Assembly (NCBI GenBank): GCA_964387935.1
Contig: CAYLZN010000259.1
Location: forward strand, 1-8,543
Source: CAYLZN01 sp964387935
GTDB taxonomy: Bacteria > Acidobacteriota > Vicinamibacteria > Vicinamibacterales > JAFNAJ01
Direction: 5' to 3'
Length of the DNA stretch: 8,543 bases
Shown: one piece after another, positions 1 through 6,206 of the stretch
Layout of the letters: every line of letters begins with the position of its first letter
Numbering within the stretch: position 1 is the stretch's first letter
The notes under the pieces: generated by a model
What the model saw: only the letters and a program-made list of their open reading frames with translations
Told to the model about the DNA's origin: nothing
The model's database searches: none
Program-made: the position numbers and the translations under genes

Positions 1-342
1 GATGGCGAGGCGCAGCGTCAGATGATCGGCCTGATGCGCAGTCACCGCACCGACATGGGGCTGGGCTTCGTGCGCTCGATGTGGGATCTGCTGGCAGGCT
101 TCAGTCTCACGTTCTCCATCCTGCCCGCGGGCTTCGGGTTGCTCGGCCTGGTCGTGCTGCGACACGTCGATCGCGCGCCGGGACTGCTTGGCCAGGCCGC
201 CGTGGTGTACGCCGGCGTCTACGGCGTGATGACCGCGATGGCGCTGCGGTACTGGTTTCCCGCGCCGATTGCGTTCCTCGGCGTGGCCTTTGCGTGCTTC
301 GTCGTGGCGGTTGCCGGGAGTCGGCGCGCCGGGCACCCGTGA
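1..342 (+). CDS. Partial multi-pass membrane protein of unknown function (3' end)
   Basis: The frame is open from the first base, so the gene starts left of the window and only its last 113 residues are seen. A first ATG occurs at 22, but the codons before it read through without a stop, so it is not clearly the start. The visible part begins with a short polar, basic stretch and then has about three hydrophobic segments, at roughly residues 31-53, 62-80 and 83-103. It ends in a short basic tail (SRRAGHP). This fits a small inner-membrane protein with a cytoplasmic C-terminus. I see no catalytic motif and do not recognise the family with confidence. The TGA stop lies in the loop of a strong hairpin. 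The gene converges on the M3 peptidase gene 37 bp away. Confidence 0.7.
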   Translation, partial: DGEAQRQMIGLMRSHRTDMGLGFVRSMWDLLAGFSLTFSILPAGFGLLGLVVLRHVDRAPGLLGQAAVVYAGVYGVMTAMALRYWFPAPIAFLGVAFACFVVAVAGSRRAGHP

Positions 343-355
343 CCGGGTGCCCGGT
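328..355 (+). terminator. Long GC-rich hairpin at the convergent gene ends, possible bidirectional terminator
   Basis: CCGGGCACCCG at 329-339 pairs perfectly with CGGGTGCCCGG at 344-354, giving an 11-bp stem plus a possible G-T pair at 328/355. The four-base loop TGAC contains the stop codon of the upstream plus-strand gene (340-342). Neither strand has a T tract after the stem, so this is not a textbook intrinsic terminator. Its position between two convergent stop codons still favours a transcript-end structure acting on both strands. Confidence 0.5.
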
Positions 356-379
356 ACGCCGGCGTTCCTGCAGAGCCCG

Positions 380-2506
380 CTACGTGCCCTTGAGGCCCCG
401 CTTGACCAGCAGCGCGTTGATGTCGGGCTCGCGGCCACGGAATCGCTTGTACATGACCATCGCGTCTTCGGAACCGCCGCGCTCCAGGATGTTCCTGCGC
501 AGCGACGTCGCAGTGGCCAGATCGAAGATGCCCTTCTCCCTGAACAACTGGAACGCGTCCGCGACGATCACGTCGGCCCAGATGTAGTTGTAGTAGCCCG
601 CCGCGTAGCCCCCGCCACCCCCGAAGATGTGGTTGAAGTACGTGCTCTGGTAGCGCGGCACGACCGACGAGGGCAGCCCGATGCGATCCATGGACTTCCG
701 TTCGAACGCCGCGACGTCCGCTCCTTCCGTCGTGGTGAGCGTGTGCCAGTCCATGTCGAGGATGGCGGCCGCCAGATACTCGCCGGTGAGGAATCCCTGG
801 TTGAACGTGTCGGTCCGCTGGATCTTCTGCACCATCTCCATCGGGATGATCGTGCCTGTCCTGAAGTGTTTCGCGTAGACCTTCAGCACCTCCGGTTCGA
901 AGGCCCAGTTCTCCATGATCTGGGAAGGCAGCTCGACGAAATCGCGCGGGAAGCCCGCCAGGCCCCGGAACTCGACCCGTGACAGCATCGAACTGAGCGC
1001 GTGACCGAACTCGTGGAAGAGCGTGTCGACCTCGTCGCGCGCGAGGAGGGCTGGTTCATCACCGGCCGGTCGTGAGAAGTTACAGACGTTGGTGACGATC
1101 GGGATGACGCGCTGGCCATCGCGCATCCGGGTGCCGCGGAAGCCGCCCGTCCACGCGCCGACGCGCTTGCCGGGCCGGGGGTGGAAGTCCGTGTAGAAGA
1201 GCGCGAGCACGGTGCCATCGCCGTCCCGCACCTCCCAGGCCTTCACCTCCGGGTGGTAGACGGGCACGTCCGGTCGCGGGATGAAGGTGAGCCCATACAG
1301 CCGCTTCGCGACGTGGAAGGCGCCCTGCAGCACATTGTCGAGCGCGAAGTAGGGCCGCATCGCCTGGTCGTCGAAGCTGAAGGTCGCCTGCTTCACCTTC
1401 TCCGTGTAGTAACGCCAATCCCACGGCTCGAGCGCGAAAGACTCCCCGGCCTTCGTGATCAGCGCCTGCTGTGCCGCAGCCTCGCGCAGCATCTTCTCGC
1501 GGGTCGGTGTCCACAGNNNNNNNNNNAGGTCGTTGACGGCCGCGGGCGTCTTGGCCATGTTCTCTTCGACGACGAAGTCGGCAAAGGTCTTGTAGCCGAG
1601 CAACTGGGATCGCTGGGCCCGCAGGGCCGCGATGCGCGCGACGGTCGCGTTGTTGTCCCAGGCGTCGCCGTGGTCGTTACGCGTGATGTACGCCGTCAGG
1701 ATCTGGCGTCGCAGATCGCGCGTGTCCGCGTACTGCAGGAACGGCCAGATGCTCGGCGCCTGGAGCGTGTACACCCACTTTCCTGGCAGGCCGGCCGTCC
1801 TGGCGGCGTCAGCGCCCATGGCGACGACCGATGGCGGCAGCCCCGCCAGGTCGGCCTCTTTCTCGATCACGAGCCGGTAGCCGTTGGTGTCGTGCAGGAG
1901 GTTGTCGCCGAACTTGATCCCGAGCAGCGACAGCTCGGCGTTGATCTTCCTGAGCTGGGCCTGCTTGTCCGCGTCGAGGTTGGCACCGCCGCGGACGAAG
2001 CTGCGGTAGGTGTCCTCGACGAGCTTCTTGTGTTCGGGGGTGAGGCCGGCTCGATCGCGCGTCTCCCAGACGGCCTTGATCCGCGCAAACAGCGCCGGAT
2101 TCATCCGCACCTCGTCGCGAAGGGCCGAGATCAGCGGCGCCACGTCACGATTGATCTTCTGGAGCGGCTCGCTGGTTTCCGCAGAGAGCAGGCCGTTGAA
2201 CACGCTCTGGACCCTCGAGAGCAGTTCGCCCGAGTTCTCCATGGCGACGATCGTGTTCGCGAACGTCGGCGCCGCGGGATTCCCGGCGATTGCGGCGACC
2301 TCCTTCCGTTGCTCCGCGAGACCAGCCTCGATGGCCGGCTTGAAGTGCTCCGGCCTGATCGTCGCAAACGGAGGGGCTTCGAACGGCGTCGTCCACGGTT
2401 GGAGGAGCGGGTTGGGGGGCGACGCCGCCGGGGGTGCCTGGCCGAACGACGGGAGCGCCACAGAGCTGAATGCGAGTGCGAAAAAGACGAGGGACCGGGT
2501 GAGCAT
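380..2506 (-). CDS. dcp: M3 family zinc metallopeptidase, peptidyl-dipeptidase Dcp-like, with signal peptide
   Basis: This is a 708-residue thimet-oligopeptidase-family (M3A) peptidase, expected to cleave short peptides and perhaps to remove C-terminal dipeptides as Dcp does. The zinc motif HEFGH is at residues 498-502 (bases 1001-1015), with the third ligand Glu525 in FVELPS and a C-terminal substrate-loop region around His626 and YAAGYYNYIW. The N-terminal part (NPLLQPW, then IRPEHFKPAIEAGL) is typical of Dcp. The ATG at 2506 was chosen because it begins a clean signal peptide (MLTRSLVFFALAFSSVALPS, cleavage near residue 24). AAGGGG lies about 9 nt upstream. An in-frame start at 2572 would bury that signal behind 22 Pro/Gly-rich residues. 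Export, probably to the periplasm, is therefore inferred; E. coli Dcp is cytosolic. Length is near the usual ~680-700. Ten N fall at codons 327-330 without breaking the frame. Confidence 0.93.
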   Translation of the reverse strand: MLTRSLVFFALAFSSVALPSFGQAPPAASPPNPLLQPWTTPFEAPPFATIRPEHFKPAIEAGLAEQRKEVAAIAGNPAAPTFANTIVAMENSGELLSRVQSVFNGLLSAETSEPLQKINRDVAPLISALRDEVRMNPALFARIKAVWETRDRAGLTPEHKKLVEDTYRSFVRGGANLDADKQAQLRKINAELSLLGIKFGDNLLHDTNGYRLVIEKEADLAGLPPSVVAMGADAARTAGLPGKWVYTLQAPSIWPFLQYADTRDLRRQILTAYITRNDHGDAWDNNATVARIAALRAQRSQLLGYKTFADFVVEENMAKTPAAVNDXXXXLWTPTREKMLREAAAQQALITKAGESFALEPWDWRYYTEKVKQATFSFDDQAMRPYFALDNVLQGAFHVAKRLYGLTFIPRPDVPVYHPEVKAWEVRDGDGTVLALFYTDFHPRPGKRVGAWTGGFRGTRMRDGQRVIPIVTNVCNFSRPAGDEPALLARDEVDTLFHEFGHALSSMLSRVEFRGLAGFPRDFVELPSQIMENWAFEPEVLKVYAKHFRTGTIIPMEMVQKIQRTDTFNQGFLTGEYLAAAILDMDWHTLTTTEGADVAAFERKSMDRIGLPSSVVPRYQSTYFNHIFGGGGGYAAGYYNYIWADVIVADAFQLFREKGIFDLATATSLRRNILERGGSEDAMVMYKRFRGREPDINALLVKRGLKGT
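1517..1526. other. Assembly gap of ten N inside the peptidase gene
   Basis: Ten consecutive N replace bases within the M3 peptidase gene, so four codons (residues 327-330) are unreadable. The frame continues correctly on both sides. From my memory of the family, four residues normally separate the flanking motifs TPAAVND and LWTP. The gap length therefore looks real rather than arbitrary, and the gene is probably intact. Confidence 0.95.
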
Positions 2507-2641
2507 GGGTGTCCGCCCCTTGGCTGGAGGGCCCGCGGAGCCATCGCGTGCGGCAGGCCCTGGGAAACGCACCGGTGCGGGTGGGGACTCCCGCGGAGAC
2601 GAGCGGCCGGCGCGTGGGAGCGCGCGAAGCCGACCGGTCGA

Positions 2642-2671
2642 ACTGTACTAGCGCGTGAACGAGTGGGGCAA
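2642..2671 (-). promoter_or_regulatory. Weak candidate sigma70-type promoter for the peptidase gene
   Basis: Reading the minus strand, TTGCCC (2671-2666) is followed after 18 bp by TACAGT (2647-2642). Each box matches four of six consensus bases. Transcription would start near 2635 and give a GC-rich leader of about 130 nt before the ATG at 2506. The site sits just downstream of the hairpin that follows the PEGA gene, which is a sensible place for a promoter. Chance matches at this quality are common. The rest of the 2507-2729 spacer shows only a short repeated CCCGCGGAG (2532-2540 and 2590-2598). Confidence 0.25.
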
Positions 2672-2693
2672 GGGGGAAGGCGCGGGGAAGGTG

Positions 2694-2724
2694 CGGGCGT
2701 ACGCCGTCAGCCGGCGTACGCCCG
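2694..2724 (-). terminator. 13-bp perfect hairpin just after the PEGA gene
   Basis: CGGGCGTACGCCG (2694-2706) and CGGCGTACGCCCG (2712-2724) are exact reverse complements around a five-base loop, TCAGC. The structure begins 5 bp past the PEGA-protein stop codon in the direction of transcription. There is no T run after it on the minus strand. I read it as the end structure of the PEGA-protein transcript, separating it from the peptidase gene. Confidence 0.5.
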
Positions 2725-2729
2725 AAGGT

Positions 2730-3656
2730 CTATCGCTGCAGCGTGCCCTGGAACGGCACCACCTGTCCGGCCGTGACCGTCACGTCGTAGGCCAGAGACC
2801 GGTAGCCCGGCGCGCGCACCTCGACGCGATGCACGCCGGGAGTGAGCGTCAACGGTTGCGAGGTCGGGGAGAACTCCGACACGCGCCCCATGTAGGTGCC
2901 ATCGACGTAGACCTCGGCGTCGGACGGCGAGATCTCGAAGCTCACGCCGCCGTACTGGTCCTGCCCGGGCGAGACCGAGACCGAGCTCTGCGGGGCTTGG
3001 GCGGGAGAGCTCGGGTAGCCGGTCGCGGGATAGCTCGGGTAGCTCGAGGCGGGGTAGCTCGGTGTCGCGTACGGCGCCGGGTACGGTGTGGGGTACGGCA
3101 CCGGATACGGCGAGGGGTAAGGCACCGGGTATGCGTACGGCGCCGGGTAGCCATACCCGTACACAGGGAAGGCCACGGGATACCCGATCGAGATCCCCAG
3201 CCCGATGTTGAACCAGGGCCTGAACGTGTAGTAGGGACGACCGAAATAGACGGGCGCCCCATAGTAGTACGGTCGCCCGTAGAACGGCGGCCTGTAGTAG
3301 CGTGGCGCGTAGGCGTTCGGCGGGTAGTACCGCGAGTAGTAGCGAGACGTATAGGGAGCCGCAGTGCGTGGGACGGCGACTCCGGGTCCAGCAGGGCGTG
3401 GGCCGTACACTGAGCGGGCCGGGGCGGGCTGTGGGCCGTAGACCGTGCCCGATCGACCGGCCTGGCGACCGTAGACTGTTCCATCGCCGCCGCGCGCGCC
3501 GGCCGGGGGCGTTCCAGCCTGCTGTGGCGCGCCGGGTGGGGCTCGCCTCACCGCCTGGCCGCTGCCGGACCCGCGGCGCTGGGCATCGGCCGGCACGGCA
3601 GACAGGCCGAGAGCAAGGGTCACCCCGAGAATCGTGAGAGTCCGGGTGAGCGTCAT
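2730..3656 (-). CDS. Secreted Tyr/Pro-rich protein with C-terminal PEGA domain
   Basis: This is a 308-residue exported protein. The ATG at 3656 was chosen because it opens a good signal peptide (residues 1-25, cleavage after PADA) and has GAGG 5 nt upstream. In-frame codons further upstream run through the promoter region. The mature protein starts with a Gly/Pro/Arg-rich stretch containing three VYG repeats (about residues 59-85), followed by a Tyr-rich part (about 102-145). Next are one short hydrophobic segment (FNIGLGISIGYPVAFPVYG, about 149-167) and Pro-Tyr repeats (about 177-214). The last ~72 residues (236-308) are a PEGA domain: FEISPSDAEVYVDGTYMG, then LTLTPGVHRVEVRAPGY. PEGA domains are small beta-sandwich modules of surface and envelope proteins, without enzymatic activity. 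A cell-envelope or surface role is likely; the partner is unknown. It is followed by its own hairpin and is probably monocistronic. Confidence 0.88.
   Translation of the reverse strand: MTLTRTLTILGVTLALGLSAVPADAQRRGSGSGQAVRRAPPGAPQQAGTPPAGARGGDGTVYGRQAGRSGTVYGPQPAPARSVYGPRPAGPGVAVPRTAAPYTSRYYSRYYPPNAYAPRYYRPPFYGRPYYYGAPVYFGRPYYTFRPWFNIGLGISIGYPVAFPVYGYGYPAPYAYPVPYPSPYPVPYPTPYPAPYATPSYPASSYPSYPATGYPSSPAQAPQSSVSVSPGQDQYGGVSFEISPSDAEVYVDGTYMGRVSEFSPTSQPLTLTPGVHRVEVRAPGYRSLAYDVTVTAGQVVPFQGTLQR
3069..3128 (-). repeat. Five tandem 12-bp units encoding PxPY repeats
   Basis: On the plus strand the unit has the form GTACGGnnnnGG and occurs five times without interruption, at 3069, 3081, 3093, 3105 and 3117. 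The fourth unit begins ATACGG and the fifth GTAAGG. Read in the gene's direction they encode PVPY, PSPY, PVPY, PTPY and PAPY (residues 177-196). Unit length is a multiple of three, so gain or loss of a unit would change protein length without shifting the frame. Confidence 0.85.
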
Positions 3657-3690
3657 GACGACCTCGAACGAGTGGCAGGCAGCCACCATC

Positions 3691-3719
3691 ATGATAAGCA
3701 AGGACCGTACGAATGGCCA
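3691..3719 (-). promoter_or_regulatory. Candidate sigma70-type promoter of the PEGA-protein gene
   Basis: On the minus strand, TGGCCA (3719-3714, four of six consensus bases) is followed after exactly 17 bp by TATCAT (3696-3691, five of six). Transcription would begin near 3684, leaving a leader of about 28 nt with the GAGG ribosome-binding site before the ATG at 3656. This is one of the few AT-richer spots in the window, and its position is right. Confidence 0.4.
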
Positions 3720-3727
3720 GTCCCTGG

Positions 3728-3779
3728 AAGACCGCCCGGATCCTGGGCGGGTCTTTGGGGTGTCGCCCCTGGACGACAC
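3728..3779. promoter_or_regulatory. Two adjacent inverted repeats in the divergent spacer
   Basis: AAGACCGCCC (3728-3737) and GGGCGGGTCTT (3745-3755) pair over ten base pairs with one bulged base, around the loop GGATCCT. Four bases later GTGTCG (3760-3765) and CGACAC (3774-3779) form a second perfect 6-bp inverted repeat. Both lie between the divergent PEGA-protein and DUF3820 genes, directly upstream of the proposed -35 box of the former. They could be regulator-binding sites or a leader structure of the plus-strand gene. Only TTT follows the first stem, so a terminator is less likely. Confidence 0.35.
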
Positions 3780-3829
3780 TGTTGTCATCCGTGGCGGGAC
3801 GCGCCCAGTTCTGCCGAGCGGGGGCCGCC

Positions 3830-4159
3830 GTGGCTGAGTGCCCACCCCCGCGCCCGGAGTGGCAGCAGGCCCTCGAAACCGCCATCGAGGAGATCGCCAG
3901 CGCGTCGATGCCGTTCGGCAGGTTCGGGCCGGCGCGGTTTCCCCCGCGCGGCGTCCCGCTCTACGACCTGCCGGTCGAGTACCTGCTGGTCCTGCAGCGG
4001 CGCGGCTTCCCGGGCGGGCGTCTCGGCGAACTGCTCGCGCTCGTCTGTCAGGTCAAACTCGACGGGGCCGAGGCCGTTTTCCAGCCGCTTCGCGAGGCCA
4101 ATGGCGGGCGCCATCCGCTCCGGCTGGGCAGGCAGCGAGTCTTCGACCTCAGCGAGTAG
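3830..4159 (+). CDS. DUF3820-type small protein of unknown function
   Basis: From a GTG at 3830 this encodes 109 residues. The core matches the pattern I know for DUF3820 proteins (Pfam name: putative quorum-sensing-regulated virulence factor). MPFGRF is at 27-32, PLYDLPVEYL at 43-52, RGFPGGRLGELLALV at 58-72 and KLDGAEAVFQPLR at 76-88. No biochemical activity is established for the family as far as I know. It has no signal peptide or membrane segment, so it is probably cytoplasmic. Between MPFGRF and the YDLP block are about eight residues (GPARFPPR) where many members have only two or three. The GTG was chosen because the helix before MPFG (EWQQALETAIEEIAS) is usual for the family and a purine-rich GAGCGGGGG precedes it. 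The ATG at 3713 would add residues that look non-coding; the ATG at 3908 would drop the helix. It ends 33 bp from the convergent membrane-protein gene. Confidence 0.75.
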   Translation: MAECPPPRPEWQQALETAIEEIASASMPFGRFGPARFPPRGVPLYDLPVEYLLVLQRRGFPGGRLGELLALVCQVKLDGAEAVFQPLREANGGRHPLRLGRQRVFDLSE

Positions 4160-4192
4160 CGGAACCGGAGCGTGACCGGGCCCGGCAGCACG

Positions 4193-6112
4193 TCATGGCG
4201 TGCCCGCCACGCACCAGATCCACTCGCGGATCCCGTCGGACGCGATCACGAGGCCCGCCGCGATGGCGAGCCACTTACCGACCACGCCGCGCTCCGCCCA
4301 CAAGGCGAGCGTGCAGGTGGCGAGCAGCACCACGACCGGCTGGAACGAGAGATTCGCTCTCAGTTCGACCGCGGTGAGCACGCCGAGGCCTGTCAGCAGG
4401 AGCCACGCGAGCGACCAGGCGTACACGACGCGGGTCAGGGTGTCGTCGCGGGCTGCGCGCCGCAGGAGCGCCAGGCCCGCGACCGCGGTCAGCAGGAGGG
4501 GCCAGCCGAAGTTGCGCACGGTCTCGGCGCTCAGGCGGGCGGCTTTGACGCCGGGCGGCGCCGCGATCGACCGCGTGGCGGCCTCGCCCTCGCGCGCCGC
4601 GACACGAGCGAACGTCGCCGCGTACACGTCGTGGAAGTGCGAGTAGTACACGGCGTACGCCACGCCCAGCGAGGCCACCAGCACGAGGAGCATCCAGGTG
4701 GCGTGGCGCTTCTGCTCCCGCGTGCCCTTCGTCCAGGGGCCGGCCGCGAGCGCCGACATCGTGGGCACACCAACCATCAGCGTGCTGAAATGCGACAGGA
4801 ACGACCCCGCCAGGGCCACCGTGCCTGCACCGGCTCGGGCCACCCAGCCGCGCCCGGGACTCCACAGGACCAACACGGCCACGGCGATCGTGAACAGCGC
4901 CTGCGCGAACAGGTTCGTCAGGTTGGCGGCAAACAGCACCTGGGTGCTCAGCCGGCAGGTCACGTACACCAGCGCCGCGATCGGCAGCGCGACCCCCCGG
5001 GGCCAGAACCGGCGCGCGAGCAGCAGGACCGCCAGGCCGGCCGCGGTGTCCGCCCACAGGGCGAGGCTGCGCAGGAGCAGAATGCGCTCCGCCGGCGTGG
5101 ACGCCAGGGGGGAGAACGGCCACGCGGCGATGTAGAACCCGATCGCGTAGGGGAACTCGAAGAACGGCCGCGGCGTGATCGACGTGAAGAAGTAGCGGCC
5201 GTTCCACACCCACTCCGCCCGATGCACGTGGAAGAGCGCATCGCCGACGTTGATCTGCGGGTGCACGAACCACCACCACTTGATCCCGGTCCCGACCAGC
5301 AGGAGGGCGATCGCGGTCTGGAGCGCGGCGTCAGTCCGCGCCGACCCCCAGCGCCCGACGGCGGCCCTGAGCACCAGACCGATCCCGAGCGCCACGGCCG
5401 CAGTCCACACGAGCCGCGAGGGCCAGGGCCCGAGCATCGCCAGATCGAACCAGAAGAAGAAGGTCGCCGCCGCGCCGATCGCGAGCGCGCCGGCCGCGCG
5501 CACCCACGCGGGCACTGCAAAGAGCGCCAGGATTGTCGACAGGAGGGCTGCCCCGAGCGCCGTCTCCAGGAGCGAGCGCGTTGGCAAAGGAAATCGCGTC
5601 CCGTCGGCCGGCGTGAGCGAGACGCGTCTCACCACGACGCCCAGTTGACGCTGATCCTGTGCGCTCGGCACGAACGTGGGGTTCACCTCGAGATCGATGC
5701 GCAGCGCGTCGTGGGTGGACGGCGGGACGTCCACGGTCACGGTGGTGCGGTCGTTGCCGACGACGGTGTCCAGGACGCGGACGCCATCGACGCGCACGGT
5801 GACGGTGGGGAACACCGGTTGCGGTCCTGGGCGCCCGGCCTGCACGACCAGCGCGAAGCGATACGGCGTCGCCCGATCGAGGCGCGGGACCGCAAGGCTG
5901 GCCCGTCCCCCCGACCAACTGAATGAGTCCCCGCTCGTCGGGTCCCTCTCGGGCGGCGAGAAGCCAGTCGTCATGAGCCACCCGCGGACGCGATCAAGTG
6001 CGGCGCCGTCGCCCAGGGGGCCCCCTGCCGCGGAGCCGCCGCCAGCAAGGCTCACGGCAAGGCACAAGGCCAGCGCCAGGCCCGCGCCGACGAGCGGAGT
6101 CGTGGCTCTCAA
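4193..6112 (-). CDS. Large membrane protein, putative GT-C-type glycosyltransferase with N-terminal beta-rich ectodomain
   Basis: This 639-residue protein begins with a signal or anchor segment (about residues 7-25). A soluble beta-strand-rich domain follows (about 60-170), with SFSWSGGRASLAVPRLD, FPTVTVRVDGVRVLD and a closing LGVVVRRVSLTP. The rest is about a dozen hydrophobic segments (182 to 628). Between two early membrane segments a polar loop reads HPQINVGDALFHVHRAEWVWNG (here split: HPQINVGDALFH, 284-295, then VHRAEWVWNG). An acidic residue in the first large outer loop (Asp291) is the hallmark of GT-C enzymes using polyprenyl-phosphate sugars. The role as a cell-envelope glycosyltransferase is inference; a structural membrane protein is possible. 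The start is TTG at 6112, because the signal segment follows at once and no in-frame ATG or GTG precedes it; the ribosome-binding site is weak (TAGG). The TGA stop lies 33 bp from the convergent DUF3820 gene. Confidence 0.8.
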   Translation of the reverse strand: MRATTPLVGAGLALALCLAVSLAGGGSAAGGPLGDGAALDRVRGWLMTTGFSPPERDPTSGDSFSWSGGRASLAVPRLDRATPYRFALVVQAGRPGPQPVFPTVTVRVDGVRVLDTVVGNDRTTVTVDVPPSTHDALRIDLEVNPTFVPSAQDQRQLGVVVRRVSLTPADGTRFPLPTRSLLETALGAALLSTILALFAVPAWVRAAGALAIGAAATFFFWFDLAMLGPWPSRLVWTAAVALGIGLVLRAAVGRWGSARTDAALQTAIALLLVGTGIKWWWFVHPQINVGDALFHVHRAEWVWNGRYFFTSITPRPFFEFPYAIGFYIAAWPFSPLASTPAERILLLRSLALWADTAAGLAVLLLARRFWPRGVALPIAALVYVTCRLSTQVLFAANLTNLFAQALFTIAVAVLVLWSPGRGWVARAGAGTVALAGSFLSHFSTLMVGVPTMSALAAGPWTKGTREQKRHATWMLLVLVASLGVAYAVYYSHFHDVYAATFARVAAREGEAATRSIAAPPGVKAARLSAETVRNFGWPLLLTAVAGLALLRRAARDDTLTRVVYAWSLAWLLLTGLGVLTAVELRANLSFQPVVVLLATCTLALWAERGVVGKWLAIAAGLVIASDGIREWIWCVAGTP

Positions 6113-6121
6113 AGCGCCTAG

Positions 6122-6150
6122 ACGATAGCAGCGACGTCGTGACGCCGCAA
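6122..6150 (-). promoter_or_regulatory. Weak candidate promoter for the membrane-protein gene
   Basis: On the minus strand TTGCGG (6150-6145) and TATCGT (6127-6122) are separated by exactly 17 bp. Each box is only a partial match to sigma70 consensus (three and four of six). The -10 box ends nine bases before the TTG start, so the leader would be only about two bases. This agrees with the lack of a good ribosome-binding site but remains speculative. Confidence 0.25.
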
Positions 6151-6163
6151 TGCAGCGCGCCGC

Positions 6164-6206
6164 TCAGCCGCGGCGGCCCAGAATCGTGCCGGCCGCCGCC
6201 GGCTGA
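6164..6206 (-). terminator. Long imperfect hairpin behind mazF, possible terminator
   Basis: TCAGCCGCGGCGGCC (6164-6178) pairs with GGCCGCCGCCGGCTGA (6191-6206) over 15 bp with one bulged base and a 12-base loop. It lies 18 bases past the toxin stop codon in the direction of transcription. No T tract follows. The right arm also pairs with 6216-6223 to form a competing hairpin directly after the stop codon. Transcripts from mazEF probably end or pause here before the membrane-protein gene. Confidence 0.45.

Noticed and set aside
1181..2776. Long plus-strand open frame opposite the peptidase gene
   Set aside because: It is antisense to a clear M3 peptidase. The translation is low-complexity and rich in Arg, Gly and Val with no domain, as expected from the complement of GC-rich codons. 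It also crosses the N run.
3069..3128. Possible CRISPR-like or intergenic repeat array
   Set aside because: The 12-bp units are contiguous, have no spacers, and are in frame inside a coding sequence, so they are a coding minisatellite.
3782..3811. Plus-strand promoter for the DUF3820 gene from TTGTCA at 3782
   Set aside because: The -35 box is good (five of six), but no acceptable -10 box occurs at 16 to 19 bp spacing.
3713..3829. Longer N-terminus for the DUF3820 protein from the ATG at 3713
   Set aside because: It would cross both inverted repeats and the upstream promoter region and add about 39 residues with no family similarity. GTG 3830 gives the usual length.
4160..4192. Terminator between the convergent DUF3820 and membrane-protein genes
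   Set aside because: Only a 10-bp self-palindrome (CCGGGCCCGG, 4177-4186) and a weak 5-bp stem were found; neither makes a convincing hairpin with a workable loop.
4172..5926. Long plus-strand open frame opposite the membrane-protein gene
   Set aside because: The translation is dominated by Arg, Gly, His, Glu and Gln with no recognisable domain. The minus strand encodes a coherent signal peptide and many membrane segments instead.
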